Below, piece after piece: positions 51,006 to 58,998 of a stretch of 64,000 bases of DNA (the first letter of the stretch is position 1; each line of letters starts with the position of its first letter). Source of the DNA: Nodosilinea sp. PGN35 (lineage in GTDB: Bacteria; Cyanobacteriota; Cyanobacteriia; Phormidesmidales; Phormidesmidaceae); assembly GCF_029109325.1 (NCBI RefSeq), contig NZ_JAQKQJ010000022.1:1-64000 (forward strand). The letters are read 5' to 3'. The notes beneath the pieces are model-generated. The model made no database searches. It worked only from the letters and a program-made list of their open reading frames with translations, and had not been told where the DNA came from. Made by a program: the position numbers and the translations under genes.

Positions 51006-51629
51006 TCAGTCGAAATCGGTGGAGGAGTCGGGATGGATTAGGTAGTCAAAGAAGCGGTGAATCTGGTTGGGACTGGTGCGCCCCAGGGAGAGGGGCGGCA
51101 AGTCGTTGGGGCCGAAAAACTCGACGGCTGGAGTTTCGTAGCTGGGGGTGGGTTGCCCGCCGGTAATTTCGCAGTGAAACACCAGCCTGTAGCTGTGGTG
51201 CAGGGCGGGGGGGTGTCCGTGGCGGGGGTGGGCGCGATCGTAGCAGGCCAGCAGGCGGGTGGCCCGAGCCGTGAAGCCAGATTCCTCAAAGATCTCGCGC
51301 TCAACGGCGTGGCTGGGAGAGTCGCCGATGTCGGCCCAGCCGCCGGGCAGCGCCCACAGCCCATCCGATTGCTCCTGCACCAGCAGAATTTTTTGATCGC
51401 GAAACACGACGCCTCGGACATCGACTTTAGGGGTGGCATGGCCCTGCTCTTGCTGCCAGAGATTGAGAATGGCGGGCGGATCGGCCTCGATCTGGGCGGC
51501 GAGCATGGCAGCGGCGATCGCCTGGATCTGCCCGTAGCGCTCCGTGTCAAAGGGATGATTTTTGTAGTGCAGCCCGGTTTGGGCAATGCCTTGAAGTTGC
51601 TGAATCCAGCCTAGCCAGGGGGATGTCAT
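51006..51629 (-). CDS. Nudix hydrolase with N-terminal Nudix_hydro_N domain
   Basis: This 207-aa protein has a helical N-terminal domain (WLGWIQQLQGIAQTGLHYKNHPFDTERYGQI, about 5-65) typical of the PF12535 group, followed by a Nudix fold (about 70-200). The Nudix box GWADIGDSPSHAVEREIFEESGF keeps R-E-x2-E-E-x-G but has Asp at the first Glu position. ADP-ribose-type or NDP-sugar hydrolysis is the family expectation; the substrate is not determinable here. ATG 51629 (MTSPWLGWIQ) is preferred; the upstream frame to 51659 adds ten residues. It is convergent with the large exported protein, 28 bp apart. Confidence 0.92.
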   Translation of the reverse strand: MTSPWLGWIQQLQGIAQTGLHYKNHPFDTERYGQIQAIAAAMLAAQIEADPPAILNLWQQEQGHATPKVDVRGVVFRDQKILLVQEQSDGLWALPGGWADIGDSPSHAVEREIFEESGFTARATRLLACYDRAHPRHGHPPALHHSYRLVFHCEITGGQPTPSYETPAVEFFGPNDLPPLSLGRTSPNQIHRFFDYLIHPDSSTDFD

Positions 51630-52187
51630 AGAACGCGATCGCTCCATCGATGCGAGCACCCAAATTCTAGGGCCTGGCCTGGGAAACTGGGCTCAAATTT
51701 CCTTAACTTTGGCGCGTTTGGGCCTCTCTGAGCGAGGGAATGCCTGTGTTACAGCTGTAGTCTCACTGGTTGGGATACCAAAAATCTCCAAAACTTCCTA
51801 AACGTTGGAACGTGCGAACGTTGGAACGTGCGAACGTTTATGAGAGAAAGGACGGAGCAAAACCCGGAAAAAATGGCGCAATTGATGAGTATATCTACTG
51901 CTTCATCGGTGATTTTGCGGAACTGATAGAGAATTCATAAAACTTTAGTTAATCTTCCTTTGACGGCGAGAAATACGTGATTCCTCGACTGGTAAACGAT
52001 AAACCAAGGGATTGATGGGCTACCTCGGCGATGCGATCGCCCCGCAACATCCAGTTACACGGTCTCTCTGCAATAAAGCCTTAGATTACTTAATAAAATT
52101 CTCATGAAGGCAATGATAGGATTTCCTCAAGTAAGCCATAAGCTTTTCTTACCATTGCTGGTCGCTGTTTTCTGGAGAGCATTAGTC
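51630..52187. other. AT-rich gap with a degraded palindromic element
   Basis: No gene is called. The element at 51752-51840 is listed separately. The stretch 51890-52110 is markedly AT-rich compared with the rest of the window and probably holds the promoter of the 60-aa gene. An in-frame ATG at 52104 would extend that gene by 28 residues, but it lacks a ribosome site. Confidence 0.5.
51752..51840. repeat. Degraded palindromic element with a 16-bp tandem repeat
   Basis: The left end ACAGCTGTAGTCTCACTGG resembles the terminal repeat of the 48793 copy. The centre has been rebuilt as two exact tandem copies of AACGTTGGAACGTGCG (51801-51816, 51817-51832) plus AACGTTTA. Confidence 0.65.
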
Positions 52188-52370
52188 ATGTCTAGTAACC
52201 CCGTTGGAATCAAGCCCGAAACCCGGAACCACAAAGGATTTTTTGTGCAGGATGCGGATTACGAGCTGGTCAGTATCGAAGCTTCTGGCTGGGCGCTCAT
52301 TTGCGTAGATGATGCCGTATGCCACTACGTTGACCCCGACAATCTGCTGATACAGAACCTTGACGCTTAA
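52188..52370 (+). CDS. 60-aa hypothetical protein
   Basis: ATG 52188 has GGAG about 12 bp upstream and opens MSSNPVGIKPETRNHKGFF, then VQDADYELVSIEASGWALI, CVDDAVCHYVDPDNLLIQNL. It reads as a small beta-rich soluble domain with two cysteines. An intrinsic terminator lies 87 bp beyond the stop, so it is a complete monocistronic unit. I do not recognise the family. An upstream in-frame ATG (52104) would add a hydrophobic segment (HKLFLPLLVAVFWRALV), which would change it into a membrane or exported protein; the ribosome site favours the short form. Confidence 0.65.
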   Translation: MSSNPVGIKPETRNHKGFFVQDADYELVSIEASGWALICVDDAVCHYVDPDNLLIQNLDA

Positions 52371-52456
52371 GATAACTCCGGGCCAGCTACCTGCCTTTGC
52401 CAGGGCAAATTTTGTTTCAATTGTTTCAATTAGTTAATGGCTTTAGTCCTTTGGTG

Positions 52457-52488
52457 GGCTGCTCTACAATCTAGAGCAGCCTATTTTT
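52457..52488 (+). terminator. Intrinsic terminator
   Basis: GGCTGCTCTA (52457-52466), loop CAATC, TAGAGCAGCC (52472-52481), then TA and five T (52484-52488). A perfect 10-bp stem, serving the 60-aa gene. Confidence 0.88.
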
Positions 52489-52626
52489 AATGCCACCTGT
52501 TTTGCTCTAAAATCGGGGCTGGCGCGCGTTGGTGGTGGCAGCGCCCCGCCGCACTTGCCCAAAGCAGCATTCCCAAAACATTATTGTCTGAGGCCGATTT
52601 AGCTCTGTACCCCCGCAACGATACCG

Positions 52627-52890
52627 ATGAAACCAATGCCCCTGACACAACGCATCTCTAACCTGATTAGCTGGGTACTGGTGGCTGACCTAGGTCTGGT
52701 GTTGCTCAGTTTGGGCTGGTTTTTAGTGGCCGTGCTGGGCCGCAGCATGAACCTCGATCTGGGGCTAGACCTGTGGTATTCGCTGTGGAATCCGCTGATT
52801 ATGCCCGCCCTCGGCGTGCTGATGGCCGGAGCGATCGCCAGCGGCATCGTCGGCTGGGTGGGTCGCCGTTTTAACACTGACCCGTCCTAA
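52627..52890 (+). CDS. Small two-helix membrane protein
   Basis: This 87-aa protein has two membrane helices (about 12-36, LISWVLVADLGLVLLSLGWFLVAVLG; about 50-76, LWNPLIMPALGVLMAGAIASGIVGWV) joined by a short loop (RSMNLDLGLDLW). The C-terminus is basic (GRRFNTDPS). The ends are probably cytosolic. ATG 52627 or ATG 52636 could start it. It is a cyanobacterial hypothetical type; I cannot name the family. It ends 14 bp before the heptad-repeat array. Confidence 0.75.
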   Translation: MKPMPLTQRISNLISWVLVADLGLVLLSLGWFLVAVLGRSMNLDLGLDLWYSLWNPLIMPALGVLMAGAIASGIVGWVGRRFNTDPS

Positions 52891-52904
52891 GAATTGCGGG
52901 TTTG

Positions 52905-53037
52905 AGGTGTTAGGTTCGAGGTGTCAGGTTCGAGGTGTCAGGTTCGAGGTGTTAGGTTCGAGGTGTCAGGTTCGAGGTGTCAGGTTCGAGGTGTTAGGTT
53001 CAAGGTGTCAGGTTCGAGGTGTTAGGTTCAAGGTATA
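52905..53037. repeat. Heptad array, AGGTNNN arm (19 units)
   Basis: Nineteen consecutive 7-bp units of the form AGGTNNN run in perfect phase. They alternate AGGTTCG/AGGTTCA with AGGTGTC/AGGTGTT and end AGGTATA. Seven-base short tandem repeats (STRR type) are known in cyanobacteria. Confidence 0.93.
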
Positions 53038-53052
53038 AGGGTGCGGCCCTAA

Positions 53053-53164
53053 ACCCGATACCCTAAACCTGATACCCAATACCCTAAACCTGATACCCGA
53101 TACCCTAAACCTGATACCCAATACCCTAAACCTGATACCCGATACCCTAAACCTGATACCCCAT
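53053..53164. repeat. Heptad array, ACCNNNN arm (16 units)
   Basis: Sixteen consecutive 7-bp units cycle ACCCTAA, ACCTGAT, ACCCGAT or ACCCAAT, forming a 21-bp higher-order unit, and end exactly at the stop codon of the leftward gene (53165). The units are of opposite strand sense to the AGGTNNN arm 16 bp away, so the two arms can partly pair. Confidence 0.93.
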
Positions 53165-54547
53165 TCACCACAGCCGCTGGGTGCGTGTGTACCACCGCAG
53201 CAGCACCCGCGCCAGCCGCTCGCTGTGGTGGCGCACCGTCAGATCGTCGCGCTCTTCCATCACATTGGCGGCGATAATGCGACGGCCCGAGTCGAGAATG
53301 GCGGCGCGATCGAGCAGCACCGGCCCCACTCCTGCCCTGGCGTAGTGGCTGATCACGGCATCGGAGGGCATCACCTTCTGCACCAGTACCGCATCAAACA
53401 GGTAGCAGCCGCAGGCCGAGTCGATGGCCCGAATGTGGTCAGACACCGAAAACCCGTCGCTCTCCCCAGGCTCGGTCATAATGTTGCACACGTAGATGCG
53501 GGGCACCTGCCGGGCGGCGATCGCCTTGACCAGATCGGGCACCAGCAAATTTGGAATGATGCTGGTGTAGAGGCTGCCGGGGCCAATCACAATGTAGTCG
53601 GCCTCTTCGATCGCCTTGATCGCCTTGGGCAGCGGCGGCGGGTTGGGGGGCAGGCAGCCGATGTGCACAATCCGGCCCCGCGCCTCGGTGATTTTTGACT
53701 CGCCGACGATGCGACGACCGTCGCCGAGTTCGGCCCACAGCTGCACATCCACCGAGGTTGAGGGCAGCACCTGGCCCCGCACCGCCAGCACCTTAGAACT
53801 GGCGGCGATCGCCTGCTCCAGATCCCCCGTGATCTCATTCATGGCGGTCAAAAACAGGTTGCCAAAGCTGTGGCCCACCAGGCCGCTGCCCGCCTCAAAC
53901 CGGTACTGAAACAGCTCGGTTAGCAGTTTTTCTTCGTCGGCCAGAGCCGCCAGGCAGTTGCGAATATCCCCCGGCGGCAGCACCCCCATCTCGCGCCGCA
54001 GCCGCCCCGATGAACCGCCGTCATCGGCCACCGTCACAATGGCCGTGATGTTAGAGCTGTAACGCTTTAAGCCCCGCAGCAGGTTAGACAGCCCCGTGCC
54101 CCCGCCCAGCACCACAATTTTAGGTCCCCGCGACAGGCGTCGCTGGGTGAGCAGGGCATCGAGCAGCTCCTCCTCATTGCCGGGAATTAACACATCGGTA
54201 ATTGCGCCCACGGTGCGACTCTGGCCCCAAAATATCAGGCCCAGCCCCAGCAAAATACCCAGGGGGCCGCTCACGTAGTTGGGCACGTGGGTGGTGAAAG
54301 CCCGCAGGGCCGCCCCCACCAGCTGCCCCGTGTAAAACACCGGAGTCAGCTTGAGCCAGATCATTACGCCCACACCCACCGTCAGCACGCCAGCCATACT
54401 TAAAAACAGCCAGCGCTTGACCAGCAGCCCCGGAGCCAGCCAGCCCATGAGCCGATTGACCCGCCGCGGTGGGGCCAGGGTCAGGGTCTCCCGCCTCACC
54501 CGACGAAATAGTCTAGCCAGGGCCGTGTGAATAGGTTTTAAGGGCAT
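53165..54547 (-). CDS. yvcK: YvcK/CofD-like protein with N-terminal membrane anchor
   Basis: The 460-aa protein has two membrane helices (about 40-62, WLFLSMAGVLTVGVGVMIWL; about 90-107, VSGPLGILLGLGLIFWG), then a Rossmann-like YvcK domain from about residue 135. Features are VVLGGGTGLSNLLRGLK, VTVADDGGSSGRLRREMGVLPPGDIRNCLAAL, GHSFGNLFL and VIGPGSLYTSIIPNLLV. YvcK binds UDP-sugars and links central metabolism to wall synthesis in Bacillus; the membrane-anchored form is common in cyanobacteria. ATG 54547 (MPLKPIHTAL) is chosen over the open upstream frame. The 3' end abuts the heptad array. Confidence 0.92.
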   Translation of the reverse strand: MPLKPIHTALARLFRRVRRETLTLAPPRRVNRLMGWLAPGLLVKRWLFLSMAGVLTVGVGVMIWLKLTPVFYTGQLVGAALRAFTTHVPNYVSGPLGILLGLGLIFWGQSRTVGAITDVLIPGNEEELLDALLTQRRLSRGPKIVVLGGGTGLSNLLRGLKRYSSNITAIVTVADDGGSSGRLRREMGVLPPGDIRNCLAALADEEKLLTELFQYRFEAGSGLVGHSFGNLFLTAMNEITGDLEQAIAASSKVLAVRGQVLPSTSVDVQLWAELGDGRRIVGESKITEARGRIVHIGCLPPNPPPLPKAIKAIEEADYIVIGPGSLYTSIIPNLLVPDLVKAIAARQVPRIYVCNIMTEPGESDGFSVSDHIRAIDSACGCYLFDAVLVQKVMPSDAVISHYARAGVGPVLLDRAAILDSGRRIIAANVMEERDDLTVRHHSERLARVLLRWYTRTQRLW

Positions 54548-54869
54548 GGAAGGAGGTCGATAGCGATCTGACCACCCTGGGCGGCGGTTGCAACGGACAG
54601 TAGCACGGTGGGCCGTCGAGGGGTTTGAACCCAGGCCAGGGCGTAGCCTAAGCAATGTTTGCAGGAATCAATGAAACTCGCCCAGGCGTTTCAAACCGCC
54701 TCTGATAGGATTGAGCACCAGCGCCTTCGATTTTAGCGGCTATTTGATAGAGTCAAGGCATGGATCTGCCCCGGTGGTTGTTAATGGTTGGTAAACTCAA
54801 CCGCTCCGCCAGACACCCCCAAGCAGCCCACCCCCTGAGCAGACATGGGTATTCCCCTCGGTGAGGTCT
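54548..54869. other. Divergent promoter region, yvcK / mlaF-like
   Basis: A 322-bp gap between two divergent genes. No open frame, repeat or clear operator seen. Both promoters must lie here. Confidence 0.5.
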
Positions 54870-55739
54870 ATGGCCGATTTTCACAACCCCAGCACTAACC
54901 CAGGGCCTGTCAGCACCGCCCTGACCTCCCCCCTGCCGCCGCCGCCGCCGGGCAGCCGCGACAGCGAGATTTTGCTAGAGCTGCGGGGGATCTCCAAGCA
55001 GTTTGGCAGCAACCAGGTGCTCGACAACGTTGACCTCACTCTGTATCGGGGGGAAGCGGTGGCGATTATTGGCCCCTCGGGCACGGGTAAATCGACTATT
55101 TTAAGAATCATTGCCGGGCTGCTGTCCCCCGATGCGGGGGAGATCTACGTGGAGGGGCAGCGGCGGGAGGGGCTGATCGAAGATTCTCCAGACCCGGTGG
55201 GCATTGGCATGGTGTTTCAGCAGGCGGCGCTGTTTGACTCTCTCTCGGTGGAAGAAAACGTGGGGTTTTTGCTCTACCAGCACTCTCGGCTGCCCGCTCG
55301 CCAGATTCGCCAGATTGTCGATGAGGTGCTCGACATGGTGGGGCTGCCGGGCACGGGCGATCGCTTTCCGGCGGAGCTGTCTGGGGGCATGCGCAAGCGG
55401 GTCAGCTTTGCCCGGGCGATTGTCTCCAACCCCGACAACCCGCAGGATCGACCGGCGCTGCTGCTCTACGACGAGCCCACGGCGGGCCTGGATCCGATCG
55501 CCTCGACGGTGATCGAAGACCTGATTCGCGCCATTCAGCGCAACAACGGGTGCAGCTCGTACCTGATTGTCACCCACCAGGACAGCACCATTCGCCGCAC
55601 CGCCGACCGGGTGATCTTTCTGCACCGGGGCAAAATTCAGTGGCAGGGGCCGGTGACGGCGGTGGATGAAACCGACAATCCCTTTGTGCGACAGTTCTTC
55701 AGCGGGCGGGTCGAGGGGCCAATTCAGATGGTGCAGTAG
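54870..55739 (+). CDS. MlaF-like ABC transporter ATPase
   Basis: This 289-aa ATPase belongs to the Mla/Tgd3 lipid-transport class. A Pro-rich N-terminal leader (about 30 residues) precedes Walker A GPSGTGKST. The MlaF-type Q-loop is GMVFQQAALFDSLSVEENVGF, the signature LSGGMRKRVSFARA and Walker B LLYDEPTAGLDPI. The LSGGM-R-K-R variant is typical of MlaF/Tgd3. ATG 54870 has GAGG upstream; GTG 54861 is also possible. The MlaD-like gene follows at 115 bp. The permease (MlaE) is not in the window, as is common in cyanobacteria where the genes are split. Confidence 0.92.
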   Translation: MADFHNPSTNPGPVSTALTSPLPPPPPGSRDSEILLELRGISKQFGSNQVLDNVDLTLYRGEAVAIIGPSGTGKSTILRIIAGLLSPDAGEIYVEGQRREGLIEDSPDPVGIGMVFQQAALFDSLSVEENVGFLLYQHSRLPARQIRQIVDEVLDMVGLPGTGDRFPAELSGGMRKRVSFARAIVSNPDNPQDRPALLLYDEPTAGLDPIASTVIEDLIRAIQRNNGCSSYLIVTHQDSTIRRTADRVIFLHRGKIQWQGPVTAVDETDNPFVRQFFSGRVEGPIQMVQ

Positions 55740-55853
55740 GGGATGGGCCAGACCTAAACCGGCTTGAGATGCCATTGACCCCGGTCAGGTCGGGCTGATT
55801 CAGTAGAGAATGGAAGATCAGTAGGCCATTGAGCGGTTGGGATAAGAGGCACC

Positions 55854-57113
55854 ATGCGGGCAAGGGCAATTCGAGAGGGGTCGGTGGGGCTGTTGATTTT
55901 GATAGCGGTGGGCCTGTTTGCCGGGCTGGTGCTGTGGCTGCGAGGGCTAAACCCGGGCAGCCGCAGCTACCGGGCCACCATTGTGTTTGACAACACTTTG
56001 GGCATGCAGGAGGGCACCAGCGTGCGCTATCGGGGGGTGCCGGTGGGGCGGGTGCTGAGCATTGCCCCCACCGCCAACGCCGTGGATGTGGCGGTGGAAA
56101 TTGGCCGCAACGATCTGCGGATTCCCCGTGACTCGACGATTTTTGTCAACCAGTCGGGGCTGATTGGCGACACCACCATCGACATTACCCCGCTGCGATC
56201 GCTCAGCGACCAGGAGATGACCATCGACCCCAGCCGGGAGGGCTGTCTGGGGCAGACGATTGTCTGCGATGGCGATCGCCTGGTGGGGCAGGTTGGGGCC
56301 AGCTACGAGTCGCTGATTCGCTCGGCGGAGGGGTTGGCCAACGCCTTTGCCGACCCAGAGATTATTGCCGACCTCAAGGTCACCCTCGACAACGCCACCA
56401 CCCTGACCGAGAGCGCCAGCCTGCTGTCTGCGGAGCTGATTATTTTGTCGCGGCAGCTGCAAACCGACCTGGGGCCGCTGCTGGCTTCGGCCAACCGCGC
56501 CACTGACAGCGTTGGCCGGGCCGCCGCCCAGTTTGAGATTACCGGTACCGAAGTCAACCGCCTGGTGGTCACCAACCGAGGCACCCTGGTCAACACCCTC
56601 ACCAATATCGATCGCAGCGCGGCCAATATTCAAGCTATTACCACTACCCTCAGCCCGGCCCTCCAGCGCAGCGAGTTTATCGCCAACCTCGACCGGCTCT
56701 CCGCCGATGCCGCCCTGGCCGCCGCCGACATTCGCTCGATTACCGGCACCTTCAACAACGCCGAAAACCTGGTCATGCTCCAGCAAACCCTGGACTCGGC
56801 CCGTACGGTTTTTCAAAGTGCCCACAAGGTGCTGGCGGACGTCGATGAGCTGACCGGTGACCCGGTGATTCGCCGCAACATTCGCGATTTAATCAACGGG
56901 CTCAGTGGTCTGGTGTCGCTGACCAACCAGCTGGAGCAGGCCAGCCAGGTGGCTGGCTCCCTCACCCCCGCTGTGGGTGAACAGGTCGAGCGCGTCACGC
57001 TGACCCCCGTGCCCGGCCCCTTGAGCCCCACCAGCGATGGCGTCGCCCCGGTGACTATCACCCATCAGGGGCAGACCTACCGGCTCGATGTGCACTCGAT
57101 TCAGCCCCGCTAG
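55854..57113 (+). CDS. MlaD/Tgd2-like MCE-domain protein
   Basis: This 419-aa protein has one N-terminal membrane helix (EGSVGLLILIAVGLFAGLVLWL, about 8-29). An MCE domain follows (about 37-115: YRATIVFDNTLGMQEGTSVRYRGVPVGRVLSIAP), then a long helical periplasmic region (about 150-380) with repeated N-L-x-x-L patterns. The likely role is lipid shuttling between inner and outer membrane with the MlaF-like ATPase upstream. The cyanobacterial substrate is not established; the plastid homologue Tgd2 binds phosphatidic acid. ATG 55854 gives the short basic pre-helix MRARAIR. The helical C-terminus exceeds that of E. coli MlaD, as in Tgd2. Confidence 0.92.
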   Translation: MRARAIREGSVGLLILIAVGLFAGLVLWLRGLNPGSRSYRATIVFDNTLGMQEGTSVRYRGVPVGRVLSIAPTANAVDVAVEIGRNDLRIPRDSTIFVNQSGLIGDTTIDITPLRSLSDQEMTIDPSREGCLGQTIVCDGDRLVGQVGASYESLIRSAEGLANAFADPEIIADLKVTLDNATTLTESASLLSAELIILSRQLQTDLGPLLASANRATDSVGRAAAQFEITGTEVNRLVVTNRGTLVNTLTNIDRSAANIQAITTTLSPALQRSEFIANLDRLSADAALAAADIRSITGTFNNAENLVMLQQTLDSARTVFQSAHKVLADVDELTGDPVIRRNIRDLINGLSGLVSLTNQLEQASQVAGSLTPAVGEQVERVTLTPVPGPLSPTSDGVAPVTITHQGQTYRLDVHSIQPR

Positions 57114-57139
57114 GGCCGCTCTTTGCCCCACGATTTCCT

Positions 57140-57652
57140 ATGACCCAGACCGGCGATTCGCTCCAAACCGACGATTTCTTTCAGTTTGAGGCCGACTTTG
57201 TGGAGTCGCTGCGCTGCATTCCCATGCAGGTGCGGCTCAAGCTCGACACCTGCGGCGTCAAGCTCAAACTGGAGCACTGGCATCGGTTTAGCGAGGGCGA
57301 TCGCCAGCGCCTCACCCAGCTCCCCTGCGGCGATCGCGACGCCACCGTAGCCTATACCGCCTACGTGCAGGCGCTGGTGCACCGCGTCCAGGGCACCCCG
57401 GCCTCAACCCTGGCCATCGACCCCCATCCCCCCTGGCACAGCGTTGACGCCATCCCCGAGGCGGTGCAGGCCCAGGCCCGGTTGGTGGGAGGGGAGATTG
57501 GGCTGGATCAGTGGCGATCGCTGCGCCCCCTGCAGCGCTTTGCCCTAATCAAGCTCAGCCGCCCCTCCCACGAAAACCGCAATTTTTATCCCGCCCTAGT
57601 AGAATTTGGGCTAGCGCCCCCGGCCCTCGATGCTTCGCCAGCATCTATTTAA
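57140..57652 (+). CDS. Nitrate-reductase-associated protein
   Basis: A 170-aa protein matching the Nitr_red_assoc family (PF09655), small helical proteins of cyanobacteria named from linkage to nitrate-assimilation genes; the molecular function is unknown. The family core FQFEADFVESLRCIPMQVRLKLDTCGVKLKLEHWHRF, the LTQLPCGD block and the C-terminal RFALIKLSRPSHENRNF are all present. ATG 57140 (27 bp after the MlaD-like gene) is the natural start. No nar or nir gene is nearby, but it may share a transcript with the upstream lipid-transport genes. Confidence 0.88.
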   Translation: MTQTGDSLQTDDFFQFEADFVESLRCIPMQVRLKLDTCGVKLKLEHWHRFSEGDRQRLTQLPCGDRDATVAYTAYVQALVHRVQGTPASTLAIDPHPPWHSVDAIPEAVQAQARLVGGEIGLDQWRSLRPLQRFALIKLSRPSHENRNFYPALVEFGLAPPALDASPASI

Positions 57653-57697
57653 GCTTTGATGCAGGCCGGGGCGGCTGTCCTCCACCCCCCTAGGTCT

Positions 57698-58891
57698 ATG
57701 GTTACTCTGCCGACCCGCTCCCCGGCTCCCACCCAAGAGCAACTCCAGACCACGCAGCGGCGCATTGACGCCTACATTCAAACCATCGCCAACCACCCCG
57801 ACCGGCGGGAGGGCGCGTTTCCCTACTACCTGTTTCACGGGGCCGATACCCCGATTCGGGGCACCGTCTTGATGTTCCACGGGTTTAGCGCCAAGCCCCA
57901 CCAGATGTCGCCCCTGGCGGACTACCTGTTTCGCAACGGCTTCAACGTCTATCAGGCTCCGCTGGCGGGCCATGCCTACATCAACCCTGACCAAAACTGG
58001 CCCCAGGTCGATCTCAAACCCGAAATTTTAGGGCCGCTGCGGGAAAAAGTGAGCGCCGACCCGGTGCTGCAACACTTTTTGGCCAACCTGGCGGCGGCGG
58101 GCGACGGCAGTGCCCCCACCCCCACCCCCGTACAAATGGTGGGACTGATGGCCCGGCTCAGCAAGCTAGAACCCCGCCTGCTCGACATCATTGCCGCCAT
58201 TGAGCGCGACAACGACCCCGACTTCGACCGCTACTTTGTGTCGTCTCACCTGGCCTACCTGAGCGATGCCCAGGCCCGTCTGGCTGAGCTGGAGGCCCTG
58301 CCCGGCCCTATCTCGACGGTGGGCCTGTCGGTCGGTGGGGCCGTGGCCCTGGCCCTGGGGGCCAAAAACCCCCAGCGGGTGGCCAAGGTGGTGGCCTTTG
58401 CGCCGCTGCTAGAGGTCTACGGCGGCGAAACCCGCAAGCGCTACATCAACCTGGCCGGCCCCCTAGACGTCAAAGAGTTTGGCTGGGATGAGCTGCGGTT
58501 TCCCCTGGGCTGTTTTACCGCCGTCAGTCGGTTTGGCTCATTTGTCCGCCGCAGCGACCACCTCTCGCCTCTGCGGGTCAAGCCCACGCTGATGATTTTG
58601 ACCGAAAACGAAGACGCGGCTGACCTCCAGGTCAACCAGAACTTTTCCCAGGCGCTGCGTCGGGCATCGATCTTTAAGCGCTACGACCATCACTACCTGT
58701 ATACCTTTCCCAGCGAGGCGCTGGTGCCTCACCCCATGGTTGACCCCCTAGAGATCAGCCAGAACATGAGCAACGACTACTGGAAACCCATGTACCAGGA
58801 GACCTGGCGTTTTTTGGCTCAAACCGAGTTCAGGGGCAGCAGCCTGGGGCAGATTGACGAGGTTCCAGGGCTGCCGCGTTTAGACGTTTGA
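57698..58891 (+). CDS. Alpha/beta hydrolase
   Basis: A 397-aa hydrolase-fold protein without a signal peptide. The oxyanion/strand-3 block is GTVLMFHGFSAKPHQM, with the nucleophile elbow GLSVGGAV (Ser in G-x-S-x-G). Acid candidates lie in LMILTENEDAAD, and a His in KRYDHHYLYTFPSEALVPHPMV. An insertion of about 100 residues (PQVDLKPEILGPLREKVSADP to DIIAAIERDNDPDFDRYF) acts as a cap domain. Lipase or esterase activity is likely; the substrate is unknown. ATG 57698 (MVTLPTRSPAP) is preferred over the frame's opening at 57656. It lies 45 bp behind the nitrate-reductase-associated gene. Confidence 0.85.
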   Translation: MVTLPTRSPAPTQEQLQTTQRRIDAYIQTIANHPDRREGAFPYYLFHGADTPIRGTVLMFHGFSAKPHQMSPLADYLFRNGFNVYQAPLAGHAYINPDQNWPQVDLKPEILGPLREKVSADPVLQHFLANLAAAGDGSAPTPTPVQMVGLMARLSKLEPRLLDIIAAIERDNDPDFDRYFVSSHLAYLSDAQARLAELEALPGPISTVGLSVGGAVALALGAKNPQRVAKVVAFAPLLEVYGGETRKRYINLAGPLDVKEFGWDELRFPLGCFTAVSRFGSFVRRSDHLSPLRVKPTLMILTENEDAADLQVNQNFSQALRRASIFKRYDHHYLYTFPSEALVPHPMVDPLEISQNMSNDYWKPMYQETWRFLAQTEFRGSSLGQIDEVPGLPRLDV

Positions 58892-58998
58892 CCGTTGCGG
58901 CGACCCTGCCTCAACCGAACTGGCTACCGCTGTGAGCTACCATCTGCCTGGGATACGGCCCCCGGCCCGCCTCCTGGGCCAAGCGGGAAGCAATCAGG

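Noticed and set aside
52905..53164. CRISPR array
   Set aside because: The units are 7 bp and contiguous without unique spacers; no cas genes are near.
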